From assembly GCA_035293765.1 (NCBI GenBank), contig DATGMF010000074.1, positions 62,001-126,000 on the forward strand: DNA of 64,000 nucleotides, read 5' to 3'. The DNA is from DASRHT01 sp035293765 (GTDB lineage: Bacteria > Chloroflexota > Ktedonobacteria > Ktedonobacterales > Ktedonobacteraceae). The notes beneath the pieces were generated by a model. It had not been told where the DNA came from and did not search any database. It was given only the letters and a program-made list of their open reading frames with translations. The translations under genes and the position numbers were made by a program. Below, piece by piece: positions 17,060-26,568 of this stretch. The first letter of the stretch is position 1. Every line of letters starts with the position of its first letter.

Positions 17060-17526
17060 TTGCATTGATGGTCCGTATAAAACATATGGTACGCAAGTAC
17101 GCTAGTTATGTCAACAGTTGTTAGAGCTTCTTACGTAGCAAGCAAGTCTTGCCATAGTCATTAAAAAATGGCACTCTCCACAATTTGTCGCTATTTTGGA
17201 GGAAAGAGAAGAAGACCGCACAAGGGCTATGCTCCATTTCACGTAACTCTTTAGTCCCATGCTGCCGCGAGGAATTCGTGCGCCACCCAGGGGTGATTAT
17301 ACTATAGAAGTCCTTTATGGTCACTTGAAGGCAGATCTGATGCATCTAATTCAGATCGCAAATTACACAAATTACGGATTACGTATGTATTTATGCCAAA
17401 TAGCAGCAGCTAAGAGGATCATGGATTGAAATGTTGCAGTGAAGTGATATAGAATTCCTAGATTAAGCGATCTGGCATTTCATTAACGTATCATGATGGG
17501 AGCGTGTTTTTTGGGGAGGATGAGCA

Positions 17527-18378
17527 ATGCATGGCTTGGTTCTGGTAACGTGGGAAAATTTTCTGGCTGAGCGTTTTGGGAACTCGCTGCTCAGCGCCTA
17601 CCGTATTGCGCTCAAAGAAGATCCGGCTACTGCTCCCCTGGTTAGTAGAGTCTACAAGGATGAGAAGCTGCTCAAGGGCGTAGATATGGCCTGCAAACTC
17701 ACCGGAATGTCGGCGGACATCCTGTTACGGGAGTACGGGCATTTTTTCATTGTTAACGGGTTAACCAATCATCTCTGCACCTATCTTTTATCGCAGGTAA
17801 AAAACGGACGCGAGCTGCTTTTGATCATGCGGGAGGCGCACGCGCAAATGCGACGCATGCCTGATGGCATAACCCCTCCGCTCTTTCTTTATGAGCCAAT
17901 TCCTGGATGCAGCAGCAACTTCGCGCTGATCTATGACAGTCCCCGGCAGCTCTGTCCTGTGCTTCATGGGGCCATTCAAGGGGCTATGGACCGTTTTGGA
18001 GAGAAAGTCTATATTCTCGAAAGCACCTGTATGCAACGAGGGGCAGCATATTGTCGCTTCGAAATCTACTACCTGGCGCAACGGCATAGAACGCCGCCGC
18101 AGGAGCCGCCGGAGATGCAGAAGAAGCGTCAGGAGAGGTTGCAGCTTGCTAATATCATCCTGTTTGTCCTGCCCGACCGGCGCGGGCTTACTTTATTAGA
18201 AATACGTTCAATCCTCCAGACCATGCAGGTGGCTGCCCAACAGCTCCGACTGAACATCATCCTGGAGGCGCTGCTCTCCCTGCAATATGCCGGTCTGGTC
18301 ACCAGCACAGCCAACTATCCTGATGATATTCTGGCGAATCGGCGTTACTGGCGCGTGCCTACTACTGGGCTGGTTTGA
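17527..18378 (+). CDS. H-NOX (heme NO-binding) domain protein with extra C-terminal region
   Basis: 283 residues. Residues 1-185 match an H-NOX heme-NO/O2 sensor: MHGLV start, the proximal heme ligand His105 (REAHAQMRRMP) and the propionate-binding YxSxR as Tyr136-Ser138-Arg140 (YDSPR). These correspond closely to His102/Tyr131/Ser133/Arg135 of the Thermoanaerobacter protein. Residues ~200-283 form an additional helical region (RRGLTLLEIRSIL ... LNIILEALLSLQYAGLV ... RRYWRV) that looks like a winged helix. It would therefore be a gas-responsive DNA-binding or adaptor protein. GGGGAGG precedes the ATG. H-NOX usually occurs alone or fused to kinases/chemoreceptors; histidine-kinase genes lie 1-3 kb downstream on the opposite strand. 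Confidence 0.82.
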   Translation: MHGLVLVTWENFLAERFGNSLLSAYRIALKEDPATAPLVSRVYKDEKLLKGVDMACKLTGMSADILLREYGHFFIVNGLTNHLCTYLLSQVKNGRELLLIMREAHAQMRRMPDGITPPLFLYEPIPGCSSNFALIYDSPRQLCPVLHGAIQGAMDRFGEKVYILESTCMQRGAAYCRFEIYYLAQRHRTPPQEPPEMQKKRQERLQLANIILFVLPDRRGLTLLEIRSILQTMQVAAQQLRLNIILEALLSLQYAGLVTSTANYPDDILANRRYWRVPTTGLV

Positions 18379-18509
18379 GCAGATCAGATTTTATGAGTTT
18401 TCCTCTTATTGCTCTGGCTAAAATAACCCTCGCATGCTATACTGAACGTACTTTCGGAAAAGCCTTATCTACCTTGCTAGCAGGAACTTTAGAAGGGAGG
18501 TACATCATC

Positions 18510-19064
18510 GTGTTGACTCGCGTGGAAAATTTTTCAATGATTCTGGTCCCTCATTTCCTTTCCAGTCGAGGACATGTGCGTATCACTATAGGGAAAAAAT
18601 TGTTTGATTTCAGAAAGTGGCGACTCACAAAAGAAGAATTCTATCAGTTTTGGGTAGAGAGGCAAGCTCTTCCCTATCGTTTCGATCTAGATGGAAAAAT
18701 ATACTGGCTGTTTGAAGATCGGCTCTATAGAGACAGCGAAGGATTAGCCGCCGACGAGGTTAAGGCGTTGCTGCTCACTCGAAAAAAGCAACAGCGTTCT
18801 CGTATTGAGCGAGCAAAAACCATTGCTGCATCTCCTACAGCAATGTCGAATGTTGGCCGTACCAGATCGCGCACAGCCATTCCAGACGATGTGAAGCTTC
18901 TTGTCTGGCAACGAGATCAGGCCAGATGCGTAAAATGCGGATCAAACGTTGAGTTGCAATTTGACCATATAATTCCTGTCTCTTTAGGCGGTGCAAGTAC
19001 GCCAGAAAACCTGCAAATTTTGTGCGGAACTTGTAACCGAGCTAAGAGTAATTCAATAATTTGA
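18510..19064 (+). CDS. HNH endonuclease domain protein
   Basis: 184 residues from a GTG start at 18510, chosen because GGGAGG lies 9 nt upstream; longer in-frame starts overlap the H-NOX gene and lack a site. The C-terminal ~55 residues are an HNH nuclease: CVKCGS ... FDHIIPVSLGG ... NLQILCGTCNRAKSN, with the two zinc CxxC pairs and the His/Asn catalytic residues. The N-terminal ~115 residues (GKKLFDFRKW, YQFWVERQALPYRF, YWLFEDRLYRDSEG) are unrecognised. McrA-like restriction or a free-standing nuclease are both possible. Confidence 0.75.
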   Translation: MLTRVENFSMILVPHFLSSRGHVRITIGKKLFDFRKWRLTKEEFYQFWVERQALPYRFDLDGKIYWLFEDRLYRDSEGLAADEVKALLLTRKKQQRSRIERAKTIAASPTAMSNVGRTRSRTAIPDDVKLLVWQRDQARCVKCGSNVELQFDHIIPVSLGGASTPENLQILCGTCNRAKSNSII

Positions 19065-19115
19065 GCAATACCTTTATTTCCTTATTCAGGCAAACATTTT
19101 TTTGGAATAGGCAAC

Positions 19116-20330
19116 TTAAAACGGCGTTTTCTGCTCCTGCGTATCCGTATCTGCGTCGGTAACGGCGGTAGCACGCAGCGGCAATACCACCGAGAAAGTG
19201 CTGCCTTCTCCTGGGGTACTGCTGACATCGATGCGACCGTTATGCCGCTCTACGATCTGATTTGAGATGTACAATCCCAGGCCCAATCCCATGCTAGAGC
19301 CTGTCTGCACTTCTATGCCTGGCGCGCGATAGAAACGGGCGAAAATATGGGGTAAAAGCTCCGGCTCAATGCCCACCCCGCCGTCGCTCACAGAGATCAC
19401 GCAGTGGTCATCGACGGCTTGCAACGTCACCTTAATGGGAGATTTGTTAGAAGAATACTTGCGGGCATTCGATAGGAGATTGAGAATAACCTGACCGATA
19501 CGTTCAACGTCCACCTCTACTTCAATCGGTTTGTCAGGGAGTTCTAAGACGATAACAGGCGTGGGATTTGTTCCAATCATATATTCGTCAACCAGTTGGC
19601 GGCACAACTCGCCCATTTCGCAAGGGCGGGAATGTAAGGTGAACATGCCCGTTTCGATAAAAGAGATATTGAGCAAATCGTTCACCAGCACTTCCATGCG
19701 GCGAATCGAGTTTTCCATGCTGATGAGGTTTGTGGCCTCGGGGGAGCCGGCGCGTAAGAGGCGGCGGCGCAGCAGTTGTGTCATACCCTTGAGGCTGGCT
19801 AATGGCGTTTTCAGTTCATGAGAAGCCACGCCGATGAACTCGTCTTTGGCGGCGTTGGCTTCGATAAGCTCCCGCGTCCGCTCCTGTACCGTTAACTCGA
19901 GCATTCTGGCGTGCTGCTCCAGCGCCTGTTGCTGTTCCTCTACCTGCCGTGCGAGTTGGCGTGTTTGCACGGCGCGTTGCAGGGCGGCGACAAAATAATC
20001 GCGGTCAATCGGCTTCTGAATGAAGTCATAGGCCCCCCCGCGCAGAGCTTGAATTGCCAGGTTATGGTCCCCATGACCGGTAATCAGCAGTGTTGGAGTC
20101 GCAGGTTGCAGCTCCCGCACTTTCCCCAGGAGCGCCAGGCCGTCCATGCCAGGCATCTTAATATCGCTTACAATTGCATCATAATTATTGTGCTTGATTT
20201 TCTCTATGGCATCAAGAGCAGAATCACAGGTATCGACTTTCACCCCTGACATACGTAAGTACAGCGCCTGGGGCAGCGCCTGCAATAGGGCCGTATCATC
20301 ATCAACGATAAGAATGCATGCCTTATCCAT
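19116..20330 (-). CDS. Receiver-histidine kinase hybrid
   Basis: 404 residues. N-terminal receiver domain (1-120; acidic pocket VDDD, phospho-acceptor Asp56 in VSDIKMPGMDG, Thr in ITGHGD, Lys in IQKP), a coiled coil (~120-165), HisKA with the phospho-His in FIGVASHELKTPL (~176), and a HATPase_c domain with N box NLLSNARKYSS, G1 VSDGGVGI and G2 GLGLGLY. There is no membrane segment. It is the last gene of a PAS-sensor / kinase / receiver-kinase operon and probably receives phosphate from the preceding kinase. No DNA-binding output domain is present. Confidence 0.92.
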   Translation of the reverse strand: MDKACILIVDDDTALLQALPQALYLRMSGVKVDTCDSALDAIEKIKHNNYDAIVSDIKMPGMDGLALLGKVRELQPATPTLLITGHGDHNLAIQALRGGAYDFIQKPIDRDYFVAALQRAVQTRQLARQVEEQQQALEQHARMLELTVQERTRELIEANAAKDEFIGVASHELKTPLASLKGMTQLLRRRLLRAGSPEATNLISMENSIRRMEVLVNDLLNISFIETGMFTLHSRPCEMGELCRQLVDEYMIGTNPTPVIVLELPDKPIEVEVDVERIGQVILNLLSNARKYSSNKSPIKVTLQAVDDHCVISVSDGGVGIEPELLPHIFARFYRAPGIEVQTGSSMGLGLGLYISNQIVERHNGRIDVSSTPGEGSTFSVVLPLRATAVTDADTDTQEQKTPF

Positions 20331-20362
20331 AGCAGCTAATCACCTATTTATTCAGATTTGCC

Positions 20363-21541
20363 TTAGATTTGTCCATCTGGTTGGAGAGGGAGCTGGATCA
20401 AGAAGACCGCCCCCTCACCGGTATGCCTCTTAACCATAATCGTCCCTTGATGTTCCTTAATGATACCATAGGTAATGGAGAGTCCCAATCCCGTCCCTGC
20501 ACCTACTTCCTTCGTCGTAAAGAAAGGATCAAAGATACGTTGTTCTAGCTCTGGGGGTATCCCAGGGCCGGTATCTCCTACGCTGATATCTATCCACTGT
20601 TTGCTCGCTTTACAGGTAATGGTAATGATTTTGCGCGCCGAATTCGCCATTGCATCGCGCGCGTTGGTCAGCAAGTTAATAAACACCTGCTCCAGTTGAA
20701 TCCCATTGCCGATGACCACCACATCTTCTGCTGGAAAATCCAGCTTCACCTCAATCTGGCGCAGCCGCAATTGTTCCTGCATCAGCGAGATGGCCCGCTC
20801 CAGCACCTGCGAGATCCGCAACGGTTCACGGGAAACTGAGGCCGCCCGCCCGAAGGTTCGTAGATGCGAGATGATCTCTGTCGCCTTGCGCACCTGCTGC
20901 ATCGCATTATACAGATCCTGCAAAATGCGATCCGGGTCGCTATCCGCCATGCCCAGCTCGATCAGGTCAATGGAGTTACCGATGAACAAGCCAATGTTAT
21001 TGAGCGGATTATTGAGTTCATGAGCAACGCCGGTGGTCAGCTCGCCTAAGGTTGCCAGTTTACCGGCCTGGATCAGTTGTTCCTGCTTCTCACGCAGCTC
21101 CTGCTCGCGGCGTTGGACCTCCGCCGTCGTTTCGCGCAGGTCGCTCATGATGTGAATCATGGCTTTACGGCTGTTTTCCAGGCGCAGATTCGACTGGTGT
21201 GAATCCTGGAGAATATGTAAAAGCGCACGTCTGGAGTTATCCAGGCGTTCGGTTTGCAGGGCCATCCGCCGCCGGTCCTGCTCGTAGTCAGCAAGGATAT
21301 GAATCATGGCTTTGCGCTGATCGGCCAGCTTTTTATTGACCATGTTCAGGTCGCTCAGAATGTTCACAAATGCACGCCGCCGCTCTTCACTTTTATGCAC
21401 CCGTTGCTCTAACGCGCGGTTTTCTTCGAGCAAACGCAGATACTCTTGTTGGAGTTGTTCCAGACTCCAGTTCTGGAATGCATTGGAATCGTCCTCTTCA
21501 TACCGGCCAACCTCCAATGCAGGCGGCTGCATCACGCTCAT
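20363..21541 (-). CDS. Soluble histidine kinase with N-terminal coiled-coil repeats
   Basis: 392 residues. Residues ~35-165 are helical and contain four related segments (FVNILSDL, MIHILADY, LLHILQDS, MIHIMSDL) spaced 20-28 residues apart, then a second coiled coil. The kinase core has GELTTGVAHELNNPL (phospho-His), N box NLLTNARDAM, G1 GDTGPGI, F box FDPFFTTK and G2 GTGLGLS. Its start overlaps the stop of the preceding PAS gene by 4 bp (ATGA), so translation is coupled. No sensor domain of its own is seen; the PAS protein upstream is the likely input partner. Confidence 0.9.
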   Translation of the reverse strand: MSVMQPPALEVGRYEEDDSNAFQNWSLEQLQQEYLRLLEENRALEQRVHKSEERRRAFVNILSDLNMVNKKLADQRKAMIHILADYEQDRRRMALQTERLDNSRRALLHILQDSHQSNLRLENSRKAMIHIMSDLRETTAEVQRREQELREKQEQLIQAGKLATLGELTTGVAHELNNPLNNIGLFIGNSIDLIELGMADSDPDRILQDLYNAMQQVRKATEIISHLRTFGRAASVSREPLRISQVLERAISLMQEQLRLRQIEVKLDFPAEDVVVIGNGIQLEQVFINLLTNARDAMANSARKIITITCKASKQWIDISVGDTGPGIPPELEQRIFDPFFTTKEVGAGTGLGLSITYGIIKEHQGTIMVKRHTGEGAVFLIQLPLQPDGQI

Positions 21542-23205
21542 CGATTCTGCCCCCGGCTCACCTTCTCCAGTTCGCGCTTCAAATTCTCAATCTCTTTCTC
21601 CAGCGCGATCATCTTCAACTCACGACCAACCACGACCTCTTCGAACTTCTCCAGATCGAGGATCTTCTCCTGCAATTCGGATTTCGATTCTTGCAGGTCG
21701 CGCACTACCTTTTCGTAGGCGCGCATATCGCGCAAGATACCAATGGCGCCGATCACCTTGCCATCAGTGTCACGCAAGGCGGAAGCATTGAGGGTGGTGG
21801 GAATGACTTCGCCGGAGGCGCTGCGGGGATTGAGACGAGCGTTACGGGTCGCGCCTCGTGCAATGACTTCGCGCAAGGCGGCCAGGAATTCTCGCGTCTC
21901 CTCGGGACTGATGAAGCGGGAAAGCGACTGCTCCAGCACTTCGTCAGGACGAAAACCGAGCAGTTCATAGACGGCATCATTAGCCTGTAAGATCTTGCCC
22001 TCCAGGTCCGAGACAAAGACCGGGTCCGGCGCGTTCTTAATCAGGCTATCGGAATAGGCCAGCGCCTTGTCGAGTTCGCGCATATCGCGCAAGATACCAA
22101 TGGCGCCGATCACCCTGCCATCAGTGTCACGCAAGGCGGAAGCGTTGAGGGTGGTGGGAATGACCTCCCCGGAGGCGCTGCGGGGATTGAGACGAGCGTT
22201 ACGGGTCGCGCCACGCTCGATGACTTCGCGCAAGGCGGCGGTGAACTCGCGCGTCTCCTCGGGACTGATGAAGCGGGAAAGCGATTGCTCCAGCACTTCA
22301 TCGGTGCGGAAGCCCAGCAACTCGTAGACGGCATCATTGGCCTGCAAGATCTTGCCCTCCAGGTCCGAGACAAAGACCGGGTCCGGCGCGTTCTTAATCA
22401 GGCTATCGGAATAGGCCAGCGCCTTGTCGAGTTCGCGCATATCGCGCAACATCCCGATAGCGCCGATCACCCTGCCGTCGGAGTCACGCAAAGCGGAAGC
22501 GTTGAGGGTGGTGGAAATGACCTCCCCGGAGGCGCTGCGGGGGTTGAGACGCGTATTACGAATGACTCCACGCTCGATGACTTCGCGCAACGCCGCCAGG
22601 AACTCACGCGTCTCCTCGGCGCTGATAAAGCGGGAAAGCGACTGCTCCAGCACTTCGTCGGTACGGAAGCCGAGTAGTTCGTAGACAGCGTCGTTAGCCA
22701 GGAGGATCTTGCCCTCCAGGTCCGAGACAAAGACCGGGTCTGGCGCGTTCTTAATCAGGCTGTCGGCGTAAGCGCGGGCCTTGTCAATTTCGCGCATATC
22801 GCGCAACATCCCGATAGCGCCGATCACCCTGCCATCGGAGTCGCGCAAGGCGGAAGCGTTGAGGGTGGTGGAAATGATCTCCCCGGAGGCGCTGCGGGGG
22901 TTGAGACGCGTATTGCGGGTCGCGCCACGCTCGATAACTTCGCGTAAGGCGGCGGTGAACTCGCGCGTCTCCTCGGGACTGATGAAGCGGGAAAGCGATT
23001 GCTCCAACACCTCATCGGTGCGGAAGCCGAGCAGCTCGTAGACAGCGTCGTTAGCCAGGAGGATCTTGCCCTCCAGGTCCGAGACAAAGACCGGGTCTGG
23101 CGCGTTCTTGATGATAATATCAGCATCCAGAGAACCATGTGTGCGAACGCTATTCGTATGCACGCGGCTGTCTGCTGAATTAGCCGGTACAACATTATCA
23201 AGCAT
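21538..23205 (-). CDS. Quadruple PAS-domain sensor protein without kinase
   Basis: About 555 residues. Four tandem PAS domains of 119 residues each (starting NAPDPVFVSDLEGKIL) are followed by a C-terminal coiled coil (~515-550). The domains are almost identical, including FRTDEVLEQSLSRFIS and the linker IGAIGMLRDMRE. No output domain follows; instead the kinase is a separate, translationally coupled gene. This looks like a split sensor in which the coiled coil contacts the coiled-coil N-terminus of that kinase. The start at 23205 follows GGAGG. The bound ligand is unknown. Confidence 0.88.
   Translation of the reverse strand: MLDNVVPANSADSRVHTNSVRTHGSLDADIIIKNAPDPVFVSDLEGKILLANDAVYELLGFRTDEVLEQSLSRFISPEETREFTAALREVIERGATRNTRLNPRSASGEIISTTLNASALRDSDGRVIGAIGMLRDMREIDKARAYADSLIKNAPDPVFVSDLEGKILLANDAVYELLGFRTDEVLEQSLSRFISAEETREFLAALREVIERGVIRNTRLNPRSASGEVISTTLNASALRDSDGRVIGAIGMLRDMRELDKALAYSDSLIKNAPDPVFVSDLEGKILQANDAVYELLGFRTDEVLEQSLSRFISPEETREFTAALREVIERGATRNARLNPRSASGEVIPTTLNASALRDTDGRVIGAIGILRDMRELDKALAYSDSLIKNAPDPVFVSDLEGKILQANDAVYELLGFRPDEVLEQSLSRFISPEETREFLAALREVIARGATRNARLNPRSASGEVIPTTLNASALRDTDGKVIGAIGILRDMRAYEKVVRDLQESKSELQEKILDLEKFEEVVVGRELKMIALEKEIENLKRELEKVSRGQNR
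21700..23121. repeat. Four tandem 357-bp repeats (PAS coding units)
   Basis: The PAS-coding units repeat with a period of 357 bp at about 23121, 22764, 22407 and 22050 (descending). Neighbouring units are near-identical at the DNA level, including silent positions, which points to recent duplication or gene conversion. Confidence 0.9.
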
Positions 23206-23327
23206 AAGAGCCTCCGATTTGATGAGTCCCAAAATAAACTGCTCGGAATAGTGCCTCAAGGGTTGTTCGCCCCGCCAAGCAGGCGCTGAAAGGGGATATT
23301 ACCGCCCCAGCTACATAGTTACCTGAA

Positions 23328-23357
23328 AGTATAACAGAATTTTTTCTTAAAATGCAA
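23328..23357 (-). promoter_or_regulatory. Promoter of the PAS-kinase operon
   Basis: Minus-strand TTGCAT (23357-23352), 18-bp spacer, TATACT (23333-23328), about 120 nt before the PAS gene start. The remaining 23358-23890 region separates divergent operons and shows no supported gene. Confidence 0.6.
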
Positions 23358-23890
23358 GATCATAGTATAGATGTTATTGTAGAGTTTAGGTAATACACTG
23401 ACCGGGTTATGTCTATTGTTGAGTATATATCAAATCAGACAGCAAAGGGAAGGGGCTACACAGAAAATAGGAGGAATATTTTTGCAGGCTGCAAAACTGA
23501 ACAATATCCACGGCTAGAAACTTGACAAATTGACTAGCACATTGTATGGTTGTAATGGCTTTTCTGCATATTTTACTATCCCTTATATCTTCCATTGGCG
23601 TGATGGCGAGAGCAACTTACCATCTGTCAAATAGCGATTTGTGGGCAGGTACTAGATAGTTGCAACAGTTGTATTGCGATCCATTACGATCTTTTTAGCT
23701 CAATAGTGGCGGCGATCATGGGATTTTACGTAGCCTGCCGGTCAGATTGTACGGCCCTGTGGTGTGCTTTGCTATGATGGCAAGCACACTATTTCCATAT
23801 TCATCGAGAATCCCTGAATTTCAATCGACACAGCCTGACAGCATGACAGTTGTACCCGAGTTAGCTCATTAGCTCATGGAGGAGTAAACG

Positions 23891-25471
23891 ATGCACATCT
23901 TTTCGGGTTATTTTTCCAGACGGGCGCGAACGCTTTCTGCGAGCCTGCCCATTCTCTTCATCGCACTTATCATGATCCTGGCTGCTTGCGGAGGCGGGAC
24001 CCCGGCTGTGACCACCTCTAAGTATGGGGGTAAGATCAAAGCGGGCCTGGGCTCCGATGTTGTTACGCTCGATCCTGTGAAGTCAAGCGCCTTTGTTGAT
24101 CGCGAAGTGATGTTAAACCTGTACGATACATTGGTAAGAGTCGATCAGCAAAACAATATCGTGGCTGACCTGGCTACCACCTGGACATACCAATCCCCAA
24201 CGCAACTGGTATTTACGTTGCGCACCGATGTCAAATTCCAGGATGGCACGCCGTTCAACGCCGATGCAGTGGTGTTTAACATCAACCGCATACTTTCCAC
24301 CCCATCCTCCCCCCGCTTCAGCGAAATGTCAAGTGTGGAAAACGTTCAGGCTGTCGATGCTTCTCATGTCCAGTTTAATCTAAAGAAGCCCTTCTCTCCC
24401 CTGCTGGCTACATTATCAGATCGCTCGGGCATGATTTTATCTCCCACCGCGTTACAAAAGGCGGGGGCGAACGTGGATAGCAATCCAGTTAACGCTGGTA
24501 GTGGGCCTTTCGAGTTTGTCGAGTGGATCAAGGGAGACCATCTCACGATCAAGCGCAACCCCAATTACTGGCTCAAAGACAGCCAGGGGAACCAGCTTCC
24601 GTATCTGGACAGCATTACCTTCCGCCCCATCACTAACGGCAGCGTAATGTTCAATAACCTCGAAACCTCAAATATCAATGTGGCCGACGGCATTGATCCT
24701 CAAGACGTTGCCAATGCAAAGAGCAATTCCAGTTTGATTTACAAGACAGCGCCTGGATTGAGCTTTGGCGGCTTTATGCTGAACGTGCAGACCCCGCCCT
24801 TGAACAATGTTCATGTACGCAGAGCCATCGAATGGGGGGTAAATCGTCAGGAGATCCTCCATACCGTCTTCCTGGATATTGGCGTACTATCGCAGGGTCC
24901 CATCCCGCCAAGTAGCTGGGCCTACAGCAGCAGCTTTGCGCCTTATAGCTATAACATAGCCAATGCCAAAGCAGAGCTGGCACAGGCGGGCGTTTCCAAT
25001 GTTTCCTTCACCCTGCTCATTACCAGCGGCTCACCGACGACGCTGCAAGAGGCTCAGTTTATCCAATCGGAACTGCAACCCGCTGGCATCACCGTCAATC
25101 TCAAGCAGGAAACGTTTGCGACCATCCTGACCGATACCCAGGTGCATAAATTCCAGGCCGCGCTCATCGGTTGGAGCGGACGCCCCGATCCCGATGGCAA
25201 CATATATTCGTGGTTCCACACGGGCGGCGGCAACAACAACATGCAATATTCAAACACACAGGTAGATTCCCTGTTAGAGGCTGCTCGCGCCACCACTGAT
25301 AAAACTCAGCGGGCCTCCGATTATCAGCAGGCGCAGCAGTTGATCATGCAGGATTCCCCCTATGTGTTTATCAGCTTCGGGATCACGGCGCAGATCACAA
25401 CCAGTAACATCAAAAACTTTACGCTGTTGCCTACGGGCATTACTAACTATGCCGCGATCTACGTCGGCTAA
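23891..25471 (+). CDS. ABC transporter substrate-binding lipoprotein, peptide/nickel (family 5) type
   Basis: 526 residues. Lipoprotein signal with lipobox LAAC (Cys33). The mature part is a family-5 solute-binding protein: GSDVVTLDPVKSSAFVDREVMLNLYDTLV, VFTLRTDVKFQDGTPFNADAVVFNINRI, GSGPFEFVEWIKGDHLTIKRNPNYW, and HVRRAIEWGVNRQEIL. These proteins bind oligopeptides, opines, sugars or nickel. It is followed by two permease genes. A GGAGGAG site precedes the start. The ligand cannot be assigned. Confidence 0.92.
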   Translation: MHIFSGYFSRRARTLSASLPILFIALIMILAACGGGTPAVTTSKYGGKIKAGLGSDVVTLDPVKSSAFVDREVMLNLYDTLVRVDQQNNIVADLATTWTYQSPTQLVFTLRTDVKFQDGTPFNADAVVFNINRILSTPSSPRFSEMSSVENVQAVDASHVQFNLKKPFSPLLATLSDRSGMILSPTALQKAGANVDSNPVNAGSGPFEFVEWIKGDHLTIKRNPNYWLKDSQGNQLPYLDSITFRPITNGSVMFNNLETSNINVADGIDPQDVANAKSNSSLIYKTAPGLSFGGFMLNVQTPPLNNVHVRRAIEWGVNRQEILHTVFLDIGVLSQGPIPPSSWAYSSSFAPYSYNIANAKAELAQAGVSNVSFTLLITSGSPTTLQEAQFIQSELQPAGITVNLKQETFATILTDTQVHKFQAALIGWSGRPDPDGNIYSWFHTGGGNNNMQYSNTQVDSLLEAARATTDKTQRASDYQQAQQLIMQDSPYVFISFGITAQITTSNIKNFTLLPTGITNYAAIYVG

Positions 25472-25566
25472 CAAACTTGATCCTCGCGAGACCATACACC
25501 TCTGGGGGCGACTGGTTGCTATGGACCAGTTGCCCTCAGAGGGTGTTATGAAAAAGGAGAGCCAGC

Positions 25567-26517
25567 GTGTCTCAGTATCTCATACGGCGTATTATTTTCA
25601 TTATCCCGGTGGCGCTGATTGTCTGCCTTATGACCTTTATGATTATTCACCTGATCCCCGGTGATCCCGCCCGCGTGCTCCTGGGCGAGGAAGCGACTCC
25701 GCAGACAGTAGCCGCCTTGAATAAACAATTAGGGCTGGATCAGCCCCTGCCGACGCAATTCGGGCTCTGGTTCTGGCAAGCATTACATGGGAATCTGGGA
25801 GACTCGATCTCGCTCCAGCAACCGGTCATCCAGGCTATCGTTCAGCGCGTTCCGGTCACCGCGGAATTAGGGCTGATCTCGCTGCTCTACTCCCTGGCTA
25901 TTGCCGTGCCACTCGGCATTTATGCCGCCACCCATCGCAACACCTGGATCGACGCAGTGGTCAATGTGCTGAGTCTGTTGGGGACTGCTATCCCGGGTTT
26001 CGTTCTCGGATTACTGCTCATTCTCTTTTTTGCGGTCTTCATCCGCATCTTTCCTCCTGGCGGATACGTTCCCTTTAGCGATGACCCCCTCGGCAACATC
26101 CGCGACCTGATCCTGCCGGTGATTACGCTGGGGACCGCCGCCGTCGCTGGCAACATGCGCCAGATCCGCGCCAGCATGATTGAGGCGCTGAGCCAGGATT
26201 ATGTCCGTACGGCCAGGGCCAAAGGTTTGCCCAATCGCAAAGTCTACTATGTGCATGCGCTGCGCAATGCCGTGCTGCCCGTGGTGACGATTGTCGGCTT
26301 GCAGGTGGGATCTATCATTGCTGGCGCGTTTATCGTCGAGACCATCTTTCTCTGGCCCGGCGTTGGGCAGTTGGCCGTCAATAGCATTTTGTCCAAAGAT
26401 TACCCGGTCGTTCAGGGCGTCGTCCTGATGGCTGCGCTTTCGTATATGACCGCAAACTTACTGGTCGATGTCAGTTATGTCTTCCTTGATCCACGTATTC
26501 GCTTTGATAAACAGTAA
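25567..26517 (+). CDS. ABC transporter permease, DppB type
   Basis: 316 residues, six membrane segments. The N-terminus MSQYLIRRIIFIIPVALIVCLMTFMIIHLIPGDPA and the coupling-helix region SQDYVRTARAKGLPNRKVYYVHALRNAVLPV are typical of DppB/OppB. The start codon is GTG at 25567, supported by AGGAG 8 nt upstream. With the next gene it forms the heterodimeric membrane channel of the importer. Confidence 0.94.
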   Translation: MSQYLIRRIIFIIPVALIVCLMTFMIIHLIPGDPARVLLGEEATPQTVAALNKQLGLDQPLPTQFGLWFWQALHGNLGDSISLQQPVIQAIVQRVPVTAELGLISLLYSLAIAVPLGIYAATHRNTWIDAVVNVLSLLGTAIPGFVLGLLLILFFAVFIRIFPPGGYVPFSDDPLGNIRDLILPVITLGTAAVAGNMRQIRASMIEALSQDYVRTARAKGLPNRKVYYVHALRNAVLPVVTIVGLQVGSIIAGAFIVETIFLWPGVGQLAVNSILSKDYPVVQGVVLMAALSYMTANLLVDVSYVFLDPRIRFDKQ

Positions 26518-26568
26518 TCGCAAGTGCAGCAGGAGCAGCTCTCGCAGTAGTATTCTCAGGAGAATAGC

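Noticed and set aside
21700..23121. The regular 357-bp repeats as a CRISPR-like or satellite array
   Set aside because: They encode PAS domains in one open frame; period and coding content explain them fully.
23747..23778. Promoter for the peptide-ABC operon (TTGTAC ... TATGAT)
   Set aside because: Spacing is 20 bp, too long for a standard promoter; left unassigned.
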